From contig CACFFD010000002.1 of NCBI GenBank assembly GCA_902565595.1, positions 1 to 64,000 of the forward strand: a DNA stretch of 64,000 nucleotides. Direction: 5' to 3'. A model generated the notes under the pieces. The model saw nothing but the letters and a program-made list of their open reading frames with translations, did not search any database and was not told the DNA's origin. The number at the start of each line of letters is the position of its first letter. The first letter of the stretch is position 1. This DNA comes from Actinomycetota bacterium. GTDB lineage: Bacteria > Actinomycetota > Acidimicrobiia > Acidimicrobiales > UBA8592. Shown in pieces: positions 53,605 to 62,805 of the stretch. The translations under genes were made by a program, and so were the position numbers.

Positions 53605-54216
53605 TTATTCAAGAGATTCCCTATGTAAATTTAAGGCATTTCGAGCGAGGGGGATGTACCCAAAGGCGGCATAGTAGTGGAGTATGAGCGAAGGTACTCC
53701 GATGCAGTAGGCAAGGATTTCGTATATGCCTGATTGAATTCCTGTAGTTGCTGCCGACAATAAATAAAGAGGAAATACGAACATCAAACCGAAACTACTT
53801 GTTTTTCCTAGCCATGTAACCTGTAAGGCTTTTGCTCCTAATCCTGCCAAGATTAGAGCTGCAATAGCTACGACTGATTCTCGTATCAAAGTTAGAACTC
53901 CGAACCAGATCGGCACCGAACCATCTATAAGCATCGAAAATATCGCTACCAAGAACATGATCCGGTCTGCTGTAGGATCGAGTATCTTTCCCAGCTCAGA
54001 TACTTGATTAAATTTACGAGCGACCCACCCATCAACCCAATCGGTTGCTCCTAGAGTTCCAAGTAGAATTGCTGCCGCTAGCCTTCGCTCTTCGCCTAAA
54101 AGTAACCAGACGAATACGGGAACCGCCCCGAGTCTTCCGACCGAGATAAAATTTGGAATTGTGTAAATATTGCTTCGCCAGTTTTCATCTTCTGCTGAAT
54201 CAAAATTTTCTTCCAT
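53605..54216 (-). CDS. CDP-alcohol phosphatidyltransferase, PgsA-like
   Basis: Membrane enzyme that joins CDP-diacylglycerol to an alcohol acceptor such as glycerol-3-phosphate. The full family motif D-G-x2-A-R-x8-G-x3-D-x3-D is present in DWVDGWVARKF...LGKILDPTADR (about 60-85). About six transmembrane segments; 203 residues fits PgsA. The exact alcohol (glycerophosphate or other) is not certain. Divergent from the HIT gene. Confidence 0.9.
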   Translation of the reverse strand: MEENFDSAEDENWRSNIYTIPNFISVGRLGAVPVFVWLLLGEERRLAAAILLGTLGATDWVDGWVARKFNQVSELGKILDPTADRIMFLVAIFSMLIDGSVPIWFGVLTLIRESVVAIAALILAGLGAKALQVTWLGKTSSFGLMFVFPLYLLSAATTGIQSGIYEILAYCIGVPSLILHYYAAFGYIPLARNALNLHRESLE

Positions 54217-54254
54217 TGGTTGCCTCTTAGTCTATTATGGGTCAGGAGGTAAGT

Positions 54255-54674
54255 ATGAGTTCTGTCTTTACAAAGATTATCAATGGCGAGCTTCCTGGTC
54301 ATTTTGTGTGGGAGGATGATATATGCGTCTCCTTTCTATCGATTAATCCAATTTCTAACGGACATGCACTCGTCGTACCTAAGTCAGAAGTCGACCATTG
54401 GCTCGACCTGCCAGCCCATGTCAACAGTCATCTAATAAAAGTCGGACAAATCATCGGCCAAGCACAAATGGCCGTCTTTCGTCCACTGCGAATTGGCATG
54501 ATCATCGCTGGTCTCGAGGTTCCCCACACGCATCTGCATATAATCCCGATGGATGGCATGCAAGACCTTGATTTCTCCAGAGCAGCAGAAACTGTTAGAC
54601 AATCTTCATTAGCAGCGTTTGCCGAGGATCTTAAAAATGCAGTCCAGGCCAATGGCAATATCACCGGAATTTAA
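54255..54674 (+). CDS. HIT-family nucleotide-binding hydrolase
   Basis: A 139-residue HIT protein. The histidine triad is HTHLHII near 91-97, after SINPISNGHALVVPKSEVDHWLDL. Such enzymes hydrolyse nucleoside phosphoramidates or dinucleoside polyphosphates. ATG 54255 is chosen because AGGAGG lies at 54243-54248; the upstream in-frame ATG 54237 precedes that site. Confidence 0.93.
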   Translation: MSSVFTKIINGELPGHFVWEDDICVSFLSINPISNGHALVVPKSEVDHWLDLPAHVNSHLIKVGQIIGQAQMAVFRPLRIGMIIAGLEVPHTHLHIIPMDGMQDLDFSRAAETVRQSSLAAFAEDLKNAVQANGNITGI

Positions 54675-54676
54675 CA

Positions 54677-56209
54677 TTACTCCGGCGCTAAGGATTCTAG
54701 GCCTAGTCTTTCGGCTTCCTCAGGAGTCACGTAAGCTTCAATTCCCGCATTACTATACACTTGGACGAATCTCTGGCCGACGCGAATATCAGCTTGAAAA
54801 TCTAATATATCCACACCAATCCAGCCTGGAGGAACTTCACTCCTATCGAAAATAAACCAATTTACGTTTCGAACTACTTCGGCGCCTAGCCTGTCATCAT
54901 ATTCTTCAGGTGGTGAAAATTCTAGTAGAGCAACACGTTCGCTCAATAGCGGTAGCATTTTCTCTGAAGCACGTACCACAGCATCATCTGGTACTAGGTC
55001 AGCTAGCTCTAAACGTGCTATATCAACTGGATTCTGCCTCCCCCATCCCCATGGTTCTTCGTAGGGTGAAGTAACCGAATTAGCAGTAAAAAAGACTACC
55101 GACGTAAATAGAAGAGCGCCGATAATTGCCCTATCAACATTTACTCTCTGGACGATGATGCTTCCGGTTTTTGCTAATGCGAACACTAAAGCAACAAATA
55201 TGAATGCAGTCATAGGAATATTTTGGCTTGCTTCTGCCAACTCTCCCTCTTGAACATCAGCAGTTAAATACAAAGCGAAAAGGGGTATGGCTGGAATCAG
55301 GTATCGTGGAGCTACCACTGGCAGAAACAAGACCGGAGCCAACAGTGACACTCCGACGATAAAGTTTGCTTCAGAAAAAAGTTCTCCTAAAAATGCCAGA
55401 GGGCTGATAATGATTCCCCAAACGATCTCAAAAGGGTTTCCACCTCCATACTCTGAAAATGCTTCAACATGGGGATAATGTCCTGCATTGTACAATGGCT
55501 GAACGCCGAGGATAAAAATAGTTGCCCACGCAAGACCGAAGCTTATTGTCTGATAGCCGATCTTTCGCCTACCTTCTATGAGCCAAAGAACTCCTAGTCC
55601 CGCTATAGCGATACCTAAATCTGCACGAGCTAAGAGAGCAACGATAATAAGTATCCAGTACTTCCATGTTTTCTCTAAAAACCCTGAATACACTGCGGAC
55701 AGTAGTAGCGGAAGAGCAAGAGCCTCTAAGTGGAACCCCGCTATATTTACTGCGTGAACAGCACTATATAGGCTGTACACAATCAATATTGAGGTACTTG
55801 CACCAGTACGAAGATGGGCTATGTTACGACTCATTCGCCATAGAGGGACAGCAGTCAACGCTAAAGCTCCTGATTGTATAATAATCAAAGTAATTGCAGT
55901 TGGAAACAACTTTGTTAGCCCAGCAATTGGATATATTAAGAAGCCTCCTTGTAGAGAAAGATAATTTTGACCAAGTAGAGACGCATCAGGAGTGAAACCT
56001 TCTCCTATAAGCCACACAGATTGCATGAACGCTGCCAATCCAGCATCTTGACTCAATTCTCGAGATCTTGCTAGAGCTAATAGTGCAAAGACCGCCCACA
56101 GAAGGGCTACGCAGCACCACGGAAAGAATCGATCAAAAGCTGCACTCTCGAAACGGGCTTGCCACTTTAAAAGTTTGTATTCAAGGCGTTTTCGCCAATG
56201 TAAAGTCAT
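54677..56209 (-). CDS. DUF2079 multi-spanning membrane protein
   Basis: A 510-residue protein with roughly ten transmembrane segments. The N-terminal LALARSRELSQDAGLAAFMQSVW and GFHLEALALPLLL segments are typical of DUF2079, related to GT-C glycosyltransferase folds. A periplasmic C-terminal domain (about 400-510) contains VRASEKMLPLLSER. Possibly involved in cell-envelope glycan transfer; inference from the fold. Isolated gene. Confidence 0.85.
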   Translation of the reverse strand: MTLHWRKRLEYKLLKWQARFESAAFDRFFPWCCVALLWAVFALLALARSRELSQDAGLAAFMQSVWLIGEGFTPDASLLGQNYLSLQGGFLIYPIAGLTKLFPTAITLIIIQSGALALTAVPLWRMSRNIAHLRTGASTSILIVYSLYSAVHAVNIAGFHLEALALPLLLSAVYSGFLEKTWKYWILIIVALLARADLGIAIAGLGVLWLIEGRRKIGYQTISFGLAWATIFILGVQPLYNAGHYPHVEAFSEYGGGNPFEIVWGIIISPLAFLGELFSEANFIVGVSLLAPVLFLPVVAPRYLIPAIPLFALYLTADVQEGELAEASQNIPMTAFIFVALVFALAKTGSIIVQRVNVDRAIIGALLFTSVVFFTANSVTSPYEEPWGWGRQNPVDIARLELADLVPDDAVVRASEKMLPLLSERVALLEFSPPEEYDDRLGAEVVRNVNWFIFDRSEVPPGWIGVDILDFQADIRVGQRFVQVYSNAGIEAYVTPEEAERLGLESLAPE

Positions 56210-56275
56210 TGTCTACTAAATTAGCAGAATAGAAACTAGATCATAAATATCGACCGCTAGATCCAGTTTTCCTTA

Positions 56276-59200
56276 TTATTGATATGAGAGATAGTAGAAG
56301 GCTCCGGCGGCACTTTCCCCAGATACGTTCCTCCCTGGAGCTCCGATAATTAAGTCTCCATTTATTGGTGCGAAGCTATACCCGAATAGTGCTTGAGCCT
56401 GAGAATTTCCACTTATTGACGATTGGTATGGGTAGAGGATCTGATCGTTACCGGTTGAAATTTCTCCATTTAATCCTGGCAGAATTGCTACTGCTCCTGC
56501 ATTTAACTTTTTGGAGATTGACTCTCCGGGAACACCAATGATTAGGTCTAAAGAGTCGTCATCGATCAAGTCCGCTACTTGGATATAGTGTCCAAATCGA
56601 TCTCCACTTTCAACTCTATTTTTTATGCCTCTAGCATTTTGATAGAGAGTTTGCACCTTCACTTCTGATTCAGACCACTCCCCTGGGTTGTAACGGACTT
56701 GAACCTGGCCCGCATTTTCGTATTGTCCGAGGTCTTCTCCCGGTATGCCAACAATAAGATCACCGATTCCGTCATTATCGATATCCCCTATGGCCAATGC
56801 GGAAGCGAATCTGTCACCTGTCTCTGCCCTTCCCGGCCAGTTAGGTGAATTTTGGTAATACCAGTGACTACCTTGTCCAGATACGCCATCAGTAGATCCA
56901 TAGAGAATATGCAAAGCACCAGCTTCATACTTAGTTCTAGCGCCCCAACCAACAGTCTCTCCCGGAACGCCAATGGCTATATCGTCGTATTGATCACCGT
57001 TAATGTTCCCTACAGCAATAGCTTCTCCGAAAGCGTCGTCAACTTCAGGTTTACTGCGGACTCTTCGTGTGTATTGGTGAAGTGTTGTACTCCCTTCTCC
57101 ACTCAATCCAGATTCAGACCCGTAAATTACATGGACTAAACCTGCGCGTTCCTGTCTCGCTACTCCTTCTCCAGGCACTCCAACTACTAAGTCATCATAC
57201 GAATCTCCATTTATATCTCCAGTTGCTAGGGAGTAGCCGAATAAGTCCCCGACTTCTGAGTCTGTACCGACGCCAGGACTATATTGGTGTATTGCTGATG
57301 GATTTGCCAGTCCAGAAGTACTTCCATAGAGGACAGTGACCATACCAGCATCAACAAGCTGATTATTTCCGCCCAAGTCTTCATATGGAGTTCCAATAAC
57401 TAAGTCGTCAAAGCCATCATTATTGAAATCTCCAGAAGTAAGTGAAGCTCCGAAACTATCACCGCCTTCAGGGTCTGAATGAAATCCCTCAGTTCCTTGT
57501 GTGAAGATAGCTACTGATGCGAGGTTTAGTGTTCCGTTAAATACATATACTGCGCCAGCTTCATCATTTCCATTCACAGTAGCTCCTGTGGCCCCTACGG
57601 CTACGTCATCGACACCGTCTCCATTAAAATCTCCTATAGTCATCGCTGCTCCGAAATTGTCATCTCGGATTGGCCCTGAATCTTCGGGAACTAAACGCCT
57701 GTCAATCTGTGTACCTGATGTCGGGGTTGGAGTAACGGGAGATGAACTTGTTGACGCAGAACTTTCCCCTATTGGATTCTCTGCAACAACCGTAAACGTG
57801 TAACTAGCACCATTAACTAAGCTATTAATAATACATTGTAAGGACGTGGTTGAGCAGGAAGCACCAGCTGGGGTGCTTGTCACCCTATATGAAGTGATTG
57901 GCAAACCTCCATCTGATAAAGGAGCGTCCCAAGAAATACTCGCAGATCCATTTGTTGCTACAGCAGCTATATTTGTTGGCGCATCAGGGACTGAAGCTGT
58001 TGTCATAGTATGAAACGCCCAATCTCCATATCCCGTAGAATTTTGTGCACGAATCCTAAAGGCATATAGTTGGCCATCTGAAAGACCTGAGATTACTTGA
58101 GAATTGTCAGCTTCCGAGTTCAGAGTAACCCACGATTGCCCTATATATGAACTTACCCAGTCCGTATAGGAGGATACTCGTGTATAGACTCCAGGGTAAG
58201 AGCTCTGAGCGCACCCTTCGCCCCAACTGACTATCCCTACTAGGTAGAGAATTCCAGAATAATTACCAACTAAGGGTCCGCCACTATCCCCTTGACAGCT
58301 GTCGTTACCCTGACCGCCAGCGCATATCATTTTGGAATCTATAACAGGTATTAAAGTTGGACCGGGATATGATCCACACGATTCGTCTACAAAAACTAGA
58401 GCTCCACGTAATACTTCCGAAGCACTACCGCCAGAAGAAGTTCTACCCCACCCTGTAACAAATAGTGGATCGTCGTCTTCCGGCTGAGAATTTAAATCAA
58501 GAAGAGGTAATGATCGGCCCTCTATAGGGGTTGCAAGATGTACTAAACCTATATCGTTTTCCATCGTGTTCCTATTCCAGTCAGGGTGAATATGAACTTG
58601 ATCAGCAGAAATGTAGCTACTAGCAGGAAGAGAAGTAATCCCATACGCAACACTGACTGAGGTCGCTGTTACATATGCAGAACCTCCATTGGGTAAATAT
58701 TCAAGGCAATGTGCAGCTGTAACTATCCATTCGGGCGTTAGTATTGTCCCCCCACACGACATTACCCACCCGGGATCAGTTGCTATCTCCAGTGACACCT
58801 GATACGGGTGATCAGAAATAGACACTGGACTTCCTCCAACAATTTCAGGATAAATAACTGTTGAATTTCCGGAAAGTGGAAGCCATTCTCCCGCTGGAGA
58901 TTCAATTATGCGATGTTGTATCTCATAGCCGGTGATTGCTGTGCCACCGTTATTAGGTGTAATCCATGCTGCTTCAATTTCTCCGGATGATATGGAAGTA
59001 ATTGTAAAGTCGGTTGGGGTATCGGGTACCGCTAAGGGGATTACTTCGTTTGAGGTTAGTGATTGACTGCTCTCACCTACCGCATTAGACGCAGAAACTA
59101 CAAAGACATAAGCGGTTCCGTTCGCTAGCCCTTCTACCGTGCAACTAAGTGCCTCAGTTGTGCAGGTCAGGCCTCCAGGTGAAGACGTGACTGTATAGCT

Positions 59201-61999
59201 AGTAATTGATGAGCCCCCGTTACTAGCGGGCTCTTGCCATGTTATGGCTGCTTCTCCAGAAGTGGCGGTAGCTACAACAGAAAGTGGAGGACTAGGAGGA
59301 CTTGCTGGAACAATTGGTGAAGTTGATGCACTTGGCTCGCTTGAGTTACCCGCAGAATAATCCGCGACTACAGAAAAGGTATAGGAAGTTCCGTTAACTA
59401 GACCATTAATTATGCAGTTATTCCCTGTTGTTGAGCAACTACCATTTGGAATGCCAGTCACTGTATACCCCTCAAGATTCGTTAGGTCTAAAAGCGGTGG
59501 GTTATCCCAACTTATAGTTGCCGAAGAGTTTCCTGCAACTGCATTCACATTAGTTGGAGGGGGATATTGAATTGTTTCTTCGAGAACTACTAGCCCCTGA
59601 GACCACGAGTCACCAAGTGTGGTACCCGAGAATCCGAGACGATAACTACCTGCAATGTTAGGTAAGATTTCTTCAGGAATCTGCCATCCATATGTCTCAG
59701 TAGGTAGTAGTTGATTTTCATTCACAATCATTACTTGTGAATTTACGGTCTCGAGTGTCAGCCGACCACAGAAAAATATTCCCTGATCCCAGTCCCAATC
59801 GTCTACTATTCTAAGCGTCCAATCTCCTGACGTTTGTTTACCATTAAATGCTGACAGGGCTTCTCTTGGTCTTGATTTTCCAACGTACGGAGGTGTCCGG
59901 TCTGAGATTGATTCTGCAGCACTGTCAGTGAAGTAGGCTAGATTGCCAGAGCAATCTTGACTGCCGTCACCATAGTTATTTTGAGATCCCCCATTGCGCC
60001 TTGCGAGCAGTACCTCCGTGCCATCGGGGTGAATAAGGGAAATATTCAAATCTGCCACATATGAATGGTCGAATCTTAAACCCACTTCCACACTCTGAAC
60101 TGTGTCATTCTCAGTAATTGAGAATGTGAACTCACTAATATCATCTTGCCCACCGATATCTGGCATTGAATAGTTGCCTTCTACTTGTGCGAAGGCAACG
60201 GATTGCGCGATTAAGTTTGATGTCTCTCCATCTGGGCCATCCCAAATCCACGATGATTGGATCACATCTCCAGGATCAGGAACGATAAGTGCTTGCGGAT
60301 GAACGAATTCAAACGTCCTTTCTTGTACATTAAACGTGGCAGAGCTCCGTATTGTAATTCCAGAAGTATCGTTCACTTCCGCAGTTAATCGGAGCAAGCC
60401 TATATCGCCCGTGATGTGCGTTAAAGTTGCTCCTGTTCCAAGAGTGTTCCCAGACACATCTTTCCACGTAACAGTTGATGAGACATCTGTACCATCAGAT
60501 TGTATTGCAAGGGCAGTAATCTGAATCAGGTCGTTCTGATAGACATCCGCCCCAGGAGTGTGGCCGGGAAATGTTATTGAGCCAGATGATATAGAAAGTT
60601 CGACGGCTGCTTGAGCATCTAGCTCTCCGCCAAAAAGCACTGCACCGTTCAAAACACTTGTGGGACGAGCAGAATCACTTAATATCTGAATAATCTCTTG
60701 AGGTGTAGATTGAGGTCGCATACCAAGGATCAATGCTGCAACACCAGCGACATGTGGACTTGCCATTGAAGTCCCATTTAGTGATGCATAACAATCAGCT
60801 CCACTTCCCTGACCGCAGTATTGATGAGAGATAGATGAAAGTATCGAAACGCCAGGAGCTGCTATATCTACAGTGTTCAAGCCATAATTTGAAAAGCTTG
60901 CTAAATCCCCAGATGAATTAATTGCAGCGACACTGATAATATTTGAATTGCTATATGCAGCAGGGTAAGAGGGGTTTAGGTCTATATTTGTGCCAGCATT
61001 CCCAGCTGCAGCTACGAATGTATGACCCGCCTGATTTGCTGCTTCGATCGCATTAAATAAACTAGTGCTGTAGCCTCCGCCTCCCCAAGAATTATTCGAA
61101 ATTTGGGCCCCGTTAGCAACAGCGTACTCTAAAGCAGATATAGCGTTATTTGTAAATCCGTTGCCAGATGAGTCCAAAAACCTCAGCGGCATAATCTTTA
61201 TATTGTCGGCTACACCTGCTACACCAATGTTGTTATTTCTAACAGCGGCGATAGTTCCAGCGACATGAGTTCCATGTCCGTTACCGTCTTCAGGTGAGTT
61301 ATCATTAAATGCAAAGTCCCATCCGTTTCTGTCATCGATATACCCATTACCATCATCATCTATGCCGTTTCCGGGTATTTCATCTTCATTATCCCAGATA
61401 ACACTCGCTAAATCTGGGTGCGCTATATCGACGCCTGAATCTATAACTGCAACGATTACTTCTGTAGCTGAGCCTGAGAGTTCCCACGCTCCTGCAGCTC
61501 CAATTCCATTATCTCCAGATAGGCCCCACAATTCATTTACACGGGGATCATTGGAGATATCGTCAGCTCTAACAACTCGATCGAACTCTACAAAGTCTAC
61601 AAGAATTGATTCGGAGAGATAGTTCTTTGCATTTACGTTACCTTGGACGGTTTCAACTAGATACATGCGCAACTCGGGGAAGTAATCCACTACTCCTGCC
61701 CCTATTTCAGATAGCAATTCATTAATCTCTTCAGTTGAAGCATTTGGATGAAATACGACTAATACTGCATAGGGGTTCGTTTGTAATTTTGGAAATTGCT
61801 CCAACATCTCACTTGCGTAGTCTCGCGCCCACTTCCCTTCGGACTGGACTAAAGACTGTGCATCTTCATTAGTATCTTGAGGTTGCCCTATATTATTCTG
61901 ATCATTTATTGCTCCCACAGATGAGGGAAATAGAAATGAAGCAACTAACGAGGCAGCTAAAATTGCAAATATCAATCTGGGAATCTTAGTTCTTCTCAT
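56276..61999 (-). CDS. Giant secreted protein: subtilisin + P domain + Fn3 + nested trypsin + FG-GAP propeller
   Basis: 1907 residues. Signal peptide 1-30; I9-like propeptide about 73-146; S8 subtilisin about 157-465 with Asp187 (AVIDSG), His242 (GHGTHVAG) and Ser411 (GTSMASPH); Ig-like about 470-560; proprotein-convertase P domain about 610-750; Fn3 repeats from 813 to 990; a third Fn3 (992-1337) interrupted by a complete S1 trypsin domain 1053-1287 with His1097 (TAAHC), Asp1149 (ENDIGL), Ser1239 (GDSGGP) and Asp1233 in the specificity pocket; a fourth Fn3 to 1425; then seven FG-GAP repeats 1440-1907 with DxDxDG-type calcium loops. Both triads intact. No sorting signal or C-terminal anchor seen. 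Confidence 0.93.
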   Translation of the reverse strand: MRRTKIPRLIFAILAASLVASFLFPSSVGAINDQNNIGQPQDTNEDAQSLVQSEGKWARDYASEMLEQFPKLQTNPYAVLVVFHPNASTEEINELLSEIGAGVVDYFPELRMYLVETVQGNVNAKNYLSESILVDFVEFDRVVRADDISNDPRVNELWGLSGDNGIGAAGAWELSGSATEVIVAVIDSGVDIAHPDLASVIWDNEDEIPGNGIDDDGNGYIDDRNGWDFAFNDNSPEDGNGHGTHVAGTIAAVRNNNIGVAGVADNIKIMPLRFLDSSGNGFTNNAISALEYAVANGAQISNNSWGGGGYSTSLFNAIEAANQAGHTFVAAAGNAGTNIDLNPSYPAAYSNSNIISVAAINSSGDLASFSNYGLNTVDIAAPGVSILSSISHQYCGQGSGADCYASLNGTSMASPHVAGVAALILGMRPQSTPQEIIQILSDSARPTSVLNGAVLFGGELDAQAAVELSISSGSITFPGHTPGADVYQNDLIQITALAIQSDGTDVSSTVTWKDVSGNTLGTGATLTHITGDIGLLRLTAEVNDTSGITIRSSATFNVQERTFEFVHPQALIVPDPGDVIQSSWIWDGPDGETSNLIAQSVAFAQVEGNYSMPDIGGQDDISEFTFSITENDTVQSVEVGLRFDHSYVADLNISLIHPDGTEVLLARRNGGSQNNYGDGSQDCSGNLAYFTDSAAESISDRTPPYVGKSRPREALSAFNGKQTSGDWTLRIVDDWDWDQGIFFCGRLTLETVNSQVMIVNENQLLPTETYGWQIPEEILPNIAGSYRLGFSGTTLGDSWSQGLVVLEETIQYPPPTNVNAVAGNSSATISWDNPPLLDLTNLEGYTVTGIPNGSCSTTGNNCIINGLVNGTSYTFSVVADYSAGNSSEPSASTSPIVPASPPSPPLSVVATATSGEAAITWQEPASNGGSSITSYTVTSSPGGLTCTTEALSCTVEGLANGTAYVFVVSASNAVGESSQSLTSNEVIPLAVPDTPTDFTITSISSGEIEAAWITPNNGGTAITGYEIQHRIIESPAGEWLPLSGNSTVIYPEIVGGSPVSISDHPYQVSLEIATDPGWVMSCGGTILTPEWIVTAAHCLEYLPNGGSAYVTATSVSVAYGITSLPASSYISADQVHIHPDWNRNTMENDIGLVHLATPIEGRSLPLLDLNSQPEDDDPLFVTGWGRTSSGGSASEVLRGALVFVDESCGSYPGPTLIPVIDSKMICAGGQGNDSCQGDSGGPLVGNYSGILYLVGIVSWGEGCAQSSYPGVYTRVSSYTDWVSSYIGQSWVTLNSEADNSQVISGLSDGQLYAFRIRAQNSTGYGDWAFHTMTTASVPDAPTNIAAVATNGSASISWDAPLSDGGLPITSYRVTSTPAGASCSTTSLQCIINSLVNGASYTFTVVAENPIGESSASTSSSPVTPTPTSGTQIDRRLVPEDSGPIRDDNFGAAMTIGDFNGDGVDDVAVGATGATVNGNDEAGAVYVFNGTLNLASVAIFTQGTEGFHSDPEGGDSFGASLTSGDFNNDGFDDLVIGTPYEDLGGNNQLVDAGMVTVLYGSTSGLANPSAIHQYSPGVGTDSEVGDLFGYSLATGDINGDSYDDLVVGVPGEGVARQERAGLVHVIYGSESGLSGEGSTTLHQYTRRVRSKPEVDDAFGEAIAVGNINGDQYDDIAIGVPGETVGWGARTKYEAGALHILYGSTDGVSGQGSHWYYQNSPNWPGRAETGDRFASALAIGDIDNDGIGDLIVGIPGEDLGQYENAGQVQVRYNPGEWSESEVKVQTLYQNARGIKNRVESGDRFGHYIQVADLIDDDSLDLIIGVPGESISKKLNAGAVAILPGLNGEISTGNDQILYPYQSSISGNSQAQALFGYSFAPINGDLIIGAPGRNVSGESAAGAFYYLSYQ
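58139..58843 (-). other. Trypsin-like (S1) domain inserted in an Fn3 domain of the giant protease
   Basis: Encodes residues 1053-1287, from IVGGSPVS to SSYIG. Preceding Fn3 sequence (ITGYEIQHRI... EWLPLSGNST) and following sequence (SWVTLNSEADNSQVISGLSDGQLYAFRIRAQN) together make one Fn3 module. The residue before IVGG is Glu1052, not Arg or Lys. Confidence 0.8.
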
Positions 62000-62112
62000 A
62001 GTTCAAGCAATTTGTTCTAAAAAAACACGGTTACGTTGCCTATCCTAACTCATAGTTTTCAATATTGGGCATCGCCCCGCAGCACGGATCTACTGCTTAC
62101 TATGCTTAAGAG

Positions 62113-62805
62113 ATGTCCTTTAATGCAGTCCTGTTTGATCTTGACTATACACTTTTCGATTCTGCAACTTCAGAAAGAGAGGCTTTGAGTAAGTCACTAA
62201 TAGAAAACAGGATATTGCCTACTGAAATCATAATTGAGCAATATAAGGCTATTAATGGGGCACTCTGGAAGATGCTTGAACGAGAGGAGATAGACCTTGA
62301 ATATCTTCGAGTAAATCGGTTTGAGCAGCTGTTACAAATTTTGAATGAAAAAAGGGACCCACACGAACTTGCAGAAAGCTACTCAATTAATTTAGGTACG
62401 TGTGGAATGTTTTATCCAGAAGTGAGGCCACTTCTCGAACGGCTCCAACATCAGACGAAATTAGCCATTGTTACCAATGGAGTAAGCAAAACACAAAGAC
62501 TAAGGCTAGAGATTCATGATTACACAAGATATTTCGATGCGATTGTTATTTCAGGCGAGTTTGGTATTCCAAAACCAAATCCCGCTATATTCAATCAAGC
62601 ACTTAATCTGCTCGGGCTAAGCAAAGATGAAAACGTCATGATGGTTGGAGATAGCCTCACCTCTGATATGGAAGGGGCAAGGCTTTCAGGCTTAGTTTCG
62701 TGTTGGTTTAATCCAGAAAGTGATCGAGATAACAATAATGTAGAGGTTGATTACACAATTCAGTCTCTGAGTGACCTGGTAGAAATTCTAAATATCGACA
62801 ACTGA
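62113..62805 (+). CDS. HAD-superfamily hydrolase, YjjG-like
   Basis: A 230-residue HAD phosphatase: motif I DLDYTLFDS (8-16), motif II VTNGVSKTQ, motif III KPNPAIF with Lys, motif IV VGDSLTSDMEGA. The C1 helical cap and the D-Y-T in motif I resemble YjjG/5'-nucleotidase members that act on nucleoside monophosphates. Substrate not proven. Overlaps the convergent acyl-CoA synthetase gene by 18 bp. Confidence 0.9.
   Translation: MSFNAVLFDLDYTLFDSATSEREALSKSLIENRILPTEIIIEQYKAINGALWKMLEREEIDLEYLRVNRFEQLLQILNEKRDPHELAESYSINLGTCGMFYPEVRPLLERLQHQTKLAIVTNGVSKTQRLRLEIHDYTRYFDAIVISGEFGIPKPNPAIFNQALNLLGLSKDENVMMVGDSLTSDMEGARLSGLVSCWFNPESDRDNNNVEVDYTIQSLSDLVEILNIDN

Noticed and set aside
56276-61999. Giant protease as two fused genes by assembly error
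   Set aside because: A single open frame runs through without stop or frameshift, the Fn3 parts on both sides of the trypsin join into one module, and domain order is coherent; long-read data would settle it.
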